Shown here: positions 56,585 through 64,000 of the stretch, one piece after another
How the letters are laid out: every line of letters starts with the position of its first letter
How positions within the stretch are numbered: position 1 is the first letter of the stretch
From: Morchella semilibera
Lineage: Eukaryota; Ascomycota; Pezizomycetes; Pezizales; Morchellaceae
Assembly: GCA_009192285.1 (NCBI GenBank)
Contig: WBVU01000015.1
Location: 248,001-312,000, forward strand
Direction of reading: 5' to 3'
Length of the DNA: 64,000 nucleotides
Notes under the pieces: generated by a model
Seen by the model: the letters and a program-made list of their open reading frames with translations, nothing else
The model's database searches: none
Told to the model about the DNA's origin: nothing
Made by a program: the position numbers and the translations under genes

Positions 56585-59500
56585 GGTCAAGGTAGTTGTC
56601 TGCCTTTTTTTTCTTTCTTTTTTTACTTCAAATCCCTTTCCTTTCTATCGTTGTGAAGAGGAGGAGGGGAAGGAAGGGGGGGGTTGAGTTTCTTTCTTTC
56701 TTTATTGGGTACGTGGGTTGGGTTATCGTAGGCTGCTGGTTGATTGAGCCGGCCAGCGCGCGGAACTTTTGGGGGGGGAGAGGTGGGTAAACCGGAACGG
56801 GGTCGATCAAATGGAAGCTTTTGAATCTGCAGACAATGACGAATACCACAGGTTTTTTTATTCGCAGCGCAAGACGGCAATGACAAGAATAGGAAGAAGT
56901 CTGGAGAGTGAAACGACAGCCAGAAAGGAAGTAAAAGGGAAACAAGAATACTATGTTTAGGGTGGGCGGCGGAGGCGGCGGTAGTGTACAAACAGACGGA
57001 CCTGAGGTAGAGAGAGAGGAAGAAGAGGAGGAAAGGAAGGAGGAGACGAAACAATAGAGACAAAAAGGCTTAAGTATGTGTGTATGTTGGGAGGTGGGAT
57101 TGGGGGGGTGTGGGCACCTATAAATGAGGCTGCGACTGATCAATGACTGACTGATTGACACAACCCAAGGCTCATGGTTCCCGGACAGTCTTTCCCAACT
57201 TCCCCCCCACCTTGACTCAGCTCGGGATGCATGGTATGACTCCACGTCGCGTCGTTCTTTACTGGTATCGCTAAATTATTTCTACTAGAGTACATGCATT
57301 TACTCTCTACTGACTAACAACTATTTTACTATTGTGTTCTATGGGTTGATTTCCAGACAGTTGTCGATCGGTTGTTTTATCGGCCTGGCTTGAAGTGTTT
57401 TATCTTGTAGCTAAACAGATATCACAGCTATCCTATCGGGAACTTAAGGGTCGCATAAAACGTTCCTGGGGGGTTGCTATTAGGTAGGGATCCTCCCTCA
57501 TAGGAAGCAGCTAGCCAGAAAGCAGTCTAGACTTGAACCAACCATCCAAGCCTCATTGCGTCGTTCATCGAGATATCTGCATAAACGGACGGGGCTTTGT
57601 TTTACCTACTGGCTTTTAACAGAAGAAGGGAATGGAAAGGAAGATATCTCCGTTCGCTCAGGAGGATGGACTTTCTTGATTCCACCACCACCACCTTGAA
57701 TTTGTAGAGCAAGCCTTCAAAAACCAGGCCTCCAATGGTTTTGTTTGCATCTGAACTGAGCAGAACTAGACTCCGTTTTTACTTCTCCCCACCAGACCTA
57801 TATGTAGATGCCTACAAGCAAGTACCTACGTGCAGAGGTCTTTTGCTAAGAGGTAATATTATACCCTTAATTGTGGGTACAGCTACTAGTTAGTTAGTAC
57901 ATGTACCCATTGCCTACCCAGCTAGAGTACAAGTAGCTAGCTACAACAAGATAATATAAATACAAGACAACGGATCGCCAATTACCGATATCGATCAACA
58001 CCCCAACCCCCCGACTCCGATCCCGACCGTGACGCTCGACCGCGACCCGCTCTGTTCTATATTGATTAGATTAGATAAGTAAAAAATAATCCAGTCTGTC
58101 TGTCGCATCATTGCATTGCATCGAACCCTCACTCGCAAAAAAAAAAAAAAAAAGGGCCCTCTACCTATGTAGTTACAATAGTAGTACCTACATGCGGCTA
58201 TGTAGCCAAGATACCCGCGCTTGAGCACCCAATCCAATCCCCAATCCCCAATCCCTATTCCCAAACCCGCAGGACAGAAACAATTACCGAGCTCTGCGTG
58301 GATCTGGGTTTGGGGTGAGTGGGGTGCGCGAAACGCACTTCCCGGCGGAAAAATATAAATAAACAGATATATAAGGTTGGTTCTAAAAAAAAAAAAAAAA
58401 AAAAAGGTCTTGTTTCTGTATCAGGTGTGTTGGTTGGTGGTGGGTGGTGGTAGGGTTTCCGTCACCAGCTATCACTGACTGCTACATAGCTACATGTAGC
58501 TACTTACATGTAAGTCGTTTCACTATGGGACTACATGTACCTACTACTACATATGGACTGTACTGTACTCAGGAAATGACCATCCCCCCAGCCCCCGCGC
58601 CTCCCCCTCCTCCCTCCTCCCCAAACGCCACCCCCCCCCCCGGGGATCCAACCTAACCTAGCCCCCCCAACCCAACCATCCAACATTGCAGGAAAGGAAA
58701 AAAAAAATGAAAAAAAAAGGTACCTTTGTGACCTGGGTACCGCATACATTGTAATTGTATATATATACCTTTTAAAGTAAAGCAATTCCCCCTTCCTCAA
58801 TTCCCCCTGTTGGGATTGGGCTGTCGGTAACTACATGTATTGGAAAATAAAAATAAAAAAAAACCAAACCAAACCAAACCCAAAGCAGAAAGTAAAACCC
58901 CCAACCCAGAGAACAAGAAAGTAATAGTGAACATATAAGAGACAGACAAAAAAGACAATCCCTTTCTCCACCCCCCCCCCTTCTCCCCCCTCCTCCCCAA
59001 TCTGGTTCGGCCCGCCGAAATGATAGCAACAGCGTTTTTAGCATCAAAGGTCAGCGGTAAGTAAGAGGCGGTGGTGGTGGTGGTTGTAATAGTAGTAGTA
59101 ATAGTAGTATAGTAAACTTGCCTGCATCTATACATACGTATACGAACGGGGGGTATCGTAAGTGCGCTAAACCGGACAATAGAACAGTAATAGACCACCA
59201 AATAACGGTGTCGAAGGGGTGCGAAAGTGAAAGAAGACACAAAAGATATGTATCAAAAAAAAAAAAAAAAAGTAGTTAAAAGAAGATAAGACCTGAACCA
59301 GTGATAATGTAGAAAGAATAGAAAGTCAGAAGGAGAATGGACAAAAAGGCAAGCAAATCAAAGCAAAAAAACAGCCACCCCACGACTTCCAAGACCCCCA
59401 ATCAGCAACGCAACGATAAACAGCACAGAAACCACACATATCTCAAACGTTATCCCATTACCGAAAAAAAAATATGTTCCCAAGTTTCTCCCCAGAATTT

Positions 59501-59671
59501 CCCTACCAACATACTCCCCTGAGACCAAGAAAAGAAATATTTAAAAAGAGAAAAGGAAAAAAGAGCAAGTAAAAATGGACGGACTAAAAAAAAGTAAAAA
59601 AAAAAAAGTCCAGAAAAACAAACGAAACTTCATCCCGTTCATATCGTATCAACTGGATCCTTGTGACTACA
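56585..59671. other. Gene-free 3.1 kb region
   Basis: Promoter of the small conserved gene at the left and the RasGAP 3' UTR at the right. It holds five TACATGTA sites (57898, 58491, 58505, 58532, 58832), A runs of 17 (58137-58153) and 21 (58385-58405), and C-rich patches near 58580-58650 and 58971-59000. No gene or tRNA is recognised. Confidence 0.55.
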
Positions 59672-62554
59672 CTACCAGTTCTTCTTCCTCGCAAATCTCT
59701 TATTAAGCAGGGCTAGGACTTTTGGCACATTGAACTGAACGTATTCCAGATCTAGTTCATCATGGTTGTTCTGTTGCATTTCCAGGAGATCGTCCAGTTT
59801 GAGATCAAGCTCCAATAGCCCTCGGTTACGGCCTGAAAGTGAGTCCACTGTGAGCTTATGCACCTTTATAGCTAGACAACCCGGTGTTATATCCGGGCCA
59901 GGGTCCTGGGGATGTAAACCTTTATAGTGTAGAGAAATGACGAACGTCCCTGGCGAAGGCGAAGTGATTGTGAAAAAGATATTCGCACGGCTATTTTAAG
60001 GTTAATTCAGTCGGTTCCTTGATAGTATTTAGGTTAAATGAACGTACCGATTATCAGGAACATTACTCTTCTGAATAACACCCTCCTTCTCCAGCTGCTG
60101 ATGAGTAAATTTATAGGGTCCGAGCACATGTTGCTTTTGCTGTTTGCTCCTCTGTTTTCCTTCTGATTGACTGCGTACATTGTGCAGGTAGGATTTATAA
60201 GTTTCCAACTGGCTAACCAGGTACGCATTATGATCCCGTATTGTCTTGTAGACCTCATCCAGCTTCTTTGATTCCTCCAAAACTTTTTCTTTTAACGATC
60301 CCAAATGAACAAGTTCTTGCTCGACCTCCTCTTGAAGTATTTGGTAGTTGTCGATATCGGAAATAACGCCCATATCTTTCAGCTGATTTAATAACTCCAA
60401 GCCCCTCATTCCCTTGCGGAACATCCCCATATCCTTCATTGTCGCCGCAGTATCTGCAATCTTCCTAAGGTTGAGCGGCCTGCGAACCGCAGGCGACATT
60501 GGTGGTAATGTTCGTAAAAGCTGTACAAATACTGACTTTGCCTCCATAAAGTACACATCCTCTTGGGTGATATCCAGTGCTGCCGAAATGTCTGTAAGGT
60601 ATGTGTTAGCATAGCCGCCGGAAGGAAGAAACCACCCATCGACCGTACCATCAATGGCACTCTCCCATCGGCTGAAAAGTGGCAAGTTGATGGCCCTGTT
60701 TTCCTTCCGTGGCAGTTGCGGTGGTGCGGACCCTAGTTCCTCTAGGATAATTGAAAGGTGTTCAGTATCGCGTCCCTATAACCACCTAAGTTAACTCTTG
60801 TTTTTTTTCTATAGATTTATCCCCTAAGCTACTTACCAATTCCTTATAATGCTTCTCAAGTAATGAATGGGTAGCGTAAACCTCATTCAAAGTGATATTC
60901 AACTCCAAGTCCTTTTTAGACAGCGCAACATAATTATCCATCTCCAGCGACTCATAAAAGTCCCCAACTTCACATAGATCATTCAAAAACTTGTTGATCC
61001 GGACCTTATTGTTTGATACAAAGGGGGAAAGCTTTGCCATGTACGGCTCCTTTGAGTATGATGGTTTGTTGGCCAAATTCTGCAGCATCTTTGCAATCAA
61101 AGTCAAAGTTCTTCGCGGGTGCTCAGATGGGACGTTATCGATAAGCATGTATGAACGCGGCGTGACAATTGCTGGGTTCAGGAATCTCAGGAAGAAGAAA
61201 CCCCCAATCAAAGTACAAACAACCTGATCCTTTGCATCCGGGTATTTTCTCCTTGTCAAACTACGAATCTGTTTACAGATCCACCTAATACCATACGGAG
61301 TCTCATTGATGTTATCAATGATTGTAGCCAAGAAGGTATTTGCAAGCTCCATCAACATTGTCAAACGTGGCTCAATGATCGCCTGCACCTGCGGGTTTGC
61401 CGCGGCTTCTTCCGCCGATACACTTCTTGGCATATTGGCCGGCAAAGTACCGGTATCCTCTTCAACATTCTTAACCATTCGTTCATACACCTTCAATGGG
61501 TTGATTTCCAGATTAAGATCCTTCAACTCAATTAGGTTGTTGATCTGTTTCGCCAGTACAACCTTAAGATAGCTCTGCCCGGGACCACGGCGGGTGTAGG
61601 TTGTCATCATACGGGATACTGGGGTATTTGCGCGGAGCAGGGATGAGTATTCCGGGGTGGTGTCGAATTGAGCCGACAGTACGGACTTTTAAGGTGTGGG
61701 TCAGTAATCATTGCGTTGTGACATATTTTTTTACGCAATTAGCAAGGGCACGTACCTGGAACATGGTAAGCAGTAAATGCTCTTCACGGCTCTCATATTG
61801 GTTCCCGTAGATGGTGAACATGACAGTCTGTAGCAGTGAATCGATTTCAGACATGCTGACCAGGCGACATAGCGACGCAATGTGCCGGGGCTCAGATTGG
61901 AGCAGGAAGAACAGATTTCCATACTGCTGGGTCTTTTGATCGTTCGGGAACGTACCCTCTTGTAATTCTGACGATTCATCAAAGTGGCTTGCTACCTCAT
62001 TTTGCTAGGGTGCAATAGCACCAAAAGTTAGCCCTATTGTGCTCCATGGGGAGAAGGGAGCGAAATATCATGTAAGGAGGTTAGAAACAAACCTCTTCCA
62101 AAGCCATTCTGTTTTGAATAAGCAGAGCTATTCGTGAATCCAAATATCTCACATCCTTTTCCAGCACGAAATTCTTCTTCGATTGCGATGAGATTTTTGC
62201 TTTTAGGTCGCGAAGCTTTTTCTGAACTGTAGACACAACGGGAAAACACTAAGTATGAGATTCACTTTCCCCCTACGCAATATATAGAAAGAAAGAAAAA
62301 AATAAAAAAAAAATAAAGAGAGTAAGCTGACCTCTCGCAAGTTCATCCTCAATCTCAATGTCCTTATCATGCGCAGACATGGACAGGTACAGCGCAGTAA
62401 CACTATACCTCTTTGATGCCCTGACCGATCTCGGTCCATCGGAACCAATGGTGTTCTGTCTTGTAACCGGGGTGAAGCTGGATGTCGCAAAGCTAGACGA
62501 TGTTGAAGAGGTGGAATTCCTTGCTGAGGGAGCGAGCATTGTGGTGACAGACAT
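59672..62554 (-). CDS. Ras GTPase-activating protein (fungal Gap1/GapA type)
   Basis: A RasGAP of the fungal Gap1/GapA group with a RasGAP domain plus RasGAP C-terminal domain, which switches Ras off. Exons 62332-62554, 62093-62226, 61756-62004, 60837-61685, 60048-60775 and 59672-59990 join in phase to 833 residues. A Ser/Thr-rich head is followed by the conserved coiled coil [20 protein letters not shown] and [20 protein letters not shown]. The GAP domain has the arginine-finger loop [15 protein letters not shown] (R220), the switch helix [20 protein letters not shown] and the signature [12 protein letters not shown] (about 367-378). The C-terminal part has [36 protein letters not shown] and [20 protein letters not shown], and ends [14 protein letters not shown]. 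The start at 62554 is the first in-frame ATG after a stop. Confidence 0.93.
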
Positions 62555-64000
62555 ATTTGAGGATGAGGCTGAGAAGCCAGGCCGCGGCAGCACGGCAGTT
62601 ACAGTAGGAAGCGCTATGGTGTCGGTAGTGAAAGGAATTACGCGGTGAAGTTATTTGGTTGTGGTGGGTTAAGCTAAGAGTTGAGGAAGCAGTAGCAGTT
62701 GTAGTTGTAGTTGTAGTACTGGGTATGGTAGTAGTAGTCGTAGTGGTGGAGAGGGTGGTTATAATGGCGGTAATAAAAGGGATCGAAGCTGTAAGAGAAG
62801 ACGCGAAGGAGGAAGGAACAAAGAAATAACCGTTAAGAAACTAGTTAGCAGGCTAGTGGACCGAGCACCGGCGCTGGGTTAGATTAGTTTCCTTTTTTTT
62901 TTTTTCTCTCTCTCCTTCTGGTTGCTGGGCGAAACGGTTGTTCAGGTATAGCTTGAGTAAAGGAACGAGAAACCTTTGGTTGGTTGTGGTTGGCTGGACA
63001 GACAGCTAGGGAGATTTCTTTAATGCTGTATGTACGAGTAGCAGAGCGATGGTTGGGGTGGGTGGAGAGATGCTACTGAGCAATTAAAGGAAGGAATGGA
63101 TGGAATTGGAAACGCTTCGAGACAACCGGTGTGATGGGATGGCTGGCTGAGGGGAGGGGGGGGGGTATGGTAGGCTAGCGGGGAGAGGGGGGGGTGGTGG
63201 AAGTGGAAGAGGAGTTGAAGAGTGGAGGGATGATGCTCTCACTCCAGGCAGAAGAGAGATCTGGACCTGATGCGTGATGTATGTAGTAAGGTGTTATTAC
63301 TGTTATTTGGTGAACTGTCCTATCAGTTGCCGACTTTACCAAATAAGTGATTATCTAGGCAAAGAGTGAGGACGAACGAGGAGTCGTTGTAATGGATGGA
63401 TGGAACGGAGGGAAAGAGGGAGGGATTCCGTGTGGGTGTGTGTGTGGTGGGATTGGGGGGGGGGGGGTAACGAGGAGAGCAGCTGCAGAACAAATGGCGA
63501 GCTGCTACTGCTGCTAAGTCTCTGGTGACAAGAGAGATGACAGGAGTCAGTTCTACCAGGTCCCTCCTCAGGTCCAGAAGTGCTTTCAAAAATAAAAAAA
63601 TAAAAAAAAAGCAGGTCAGGACCAGGGTTGGTTGGTTGGTTGTGGAACAAGAAGTAACAAGATGAAGAAGAAAGGACGCGAATCCGAAACGAAACGCAAG
63701 GGAAGAAAATAAAAATAATAAAGATATACAAAAAAATACAATAAATAGAACAGTAATTGGAATTCGAGGCGTTGAAAGTTGTCGAATGGTTGAAAAAAAA
63801 AAGAAAAAAAAAAAAAAAGGTAAAAAATAAAAAGGGAAGAAAGTAATTAATATAGGACACAAACCTATTCGGTCTGAATAGAAAGTAAAAAAGCAGATCA
63901 CCCAGAAGCAGCAGCAGAGGGGAGTAGCAGCAAAGTAAAAGAGGAGACTTTGAGAACAGGGGGAGAAGGAGAGGAAAAAGGCACGAAGCGAGTGGGGGGG
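62555..64000. other. RasGAP upstream region
   Basis: About 1.45 kb, purine-rich, with microsatellites: GTAGTT/TAGTAG near 62696-62745, a T run near 62891-62905, a G run near 63456-63468, and poly-A near 63788-63818. A 192-codon minus frame at 63323-63901 is Phe/Ser-rich low complexity and is not supported as a gene. It is read as a long promoter and 5' leader of the RasGAP gene. Confidence 0.5.

Noticed and set aside
63323-63901. 192-codon minus frame at the right end
   Set aside because: Phe/Ser-rich low complexity from purine-rich promoter DNA, with no recognisable domain.

Overview
This is a nuclear segment from a filamentous ascomycete fungus (Pezizomycotina). The evidence is eukaryotic gene content, short GT-AG introns of about 35 to 135 nt with CTAAC/CTAAT-like branch sites, fungal-specific genes (DASH subunit DAM1, fused CWH43, NAB3), and protein-coding islands separated by gene-poor DNA of 1 to 6 kb. 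The lineage within Pezizomycotina is inference; the roomy intergenic DNA would fit a Pezizomycetes-type genome. I can follow nineteen intact or nearly intact genes, one 5'-truncated gene and one frame-disrupted gene. Exon joins were checked by hand for reading-frame phase.

Left part (1-17 kb): 3' end of ribosomal protein RPS0; a DENND6-type DENN protein (11 exons); a JID1-like mitochondrial J protein; a TOPORS-like RING protein with two apparent frameshifts; DAM1; a CSR1-like Sec14 lipid-transfer protein; an HNT1-type HIT hydrolase; and a 691-residue membrane protein of unknown function. Middle (17-35 kb): gene-poor DNA, a frame-broken aminoglycoside-phosphotransferase-fold kinase gene, a quinone-oxidoreductase-like MDR enzyme, condensin subunit SMC4, and a 6.3 kb gene-free block with a MITE-like element, a tRNA-like relic and a degenerate repeat family. 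Right part (35-64 kb): a hypothetical protein, prefoldin subunit 3, a LETM1-domain protein, NAB3, CWH43, a mitochondrial PPR protein, an RBR E3-like protein with a 15-bp minisatellite, kinetochore subunit NSL1/MIS14, a small conserved four-exon protein, and a Ras GTPase-activating protein.

Most genes are housekeeping functions without operon-like logic. Three act in chromosome segregation (DAM1, SMC4, NSL1) and three are mitochondrial (J protein, LETM1, PPR); I see no sign that these are co-regulated. Three head-to-head pairs share short upstream regions: prefoldin/LETM1, NAB3/CWH43 and RBR/NSL1. No biosynthetic gene cluster, retroelement reverse transcriptase, rRNA or convincing intact tRNA was seen.

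The best leads for follow-up are: (1) repeated single-base frame breaks that would each be fixed by one missing base; (2) eighteen copies of the palindrome TACATGTA, all in noncoding DNA except one over a stop codon; (3) the pentapeptide minisatellite and shortened RING2 of the RBR protein; (4) the small repeats in the gene-free block.
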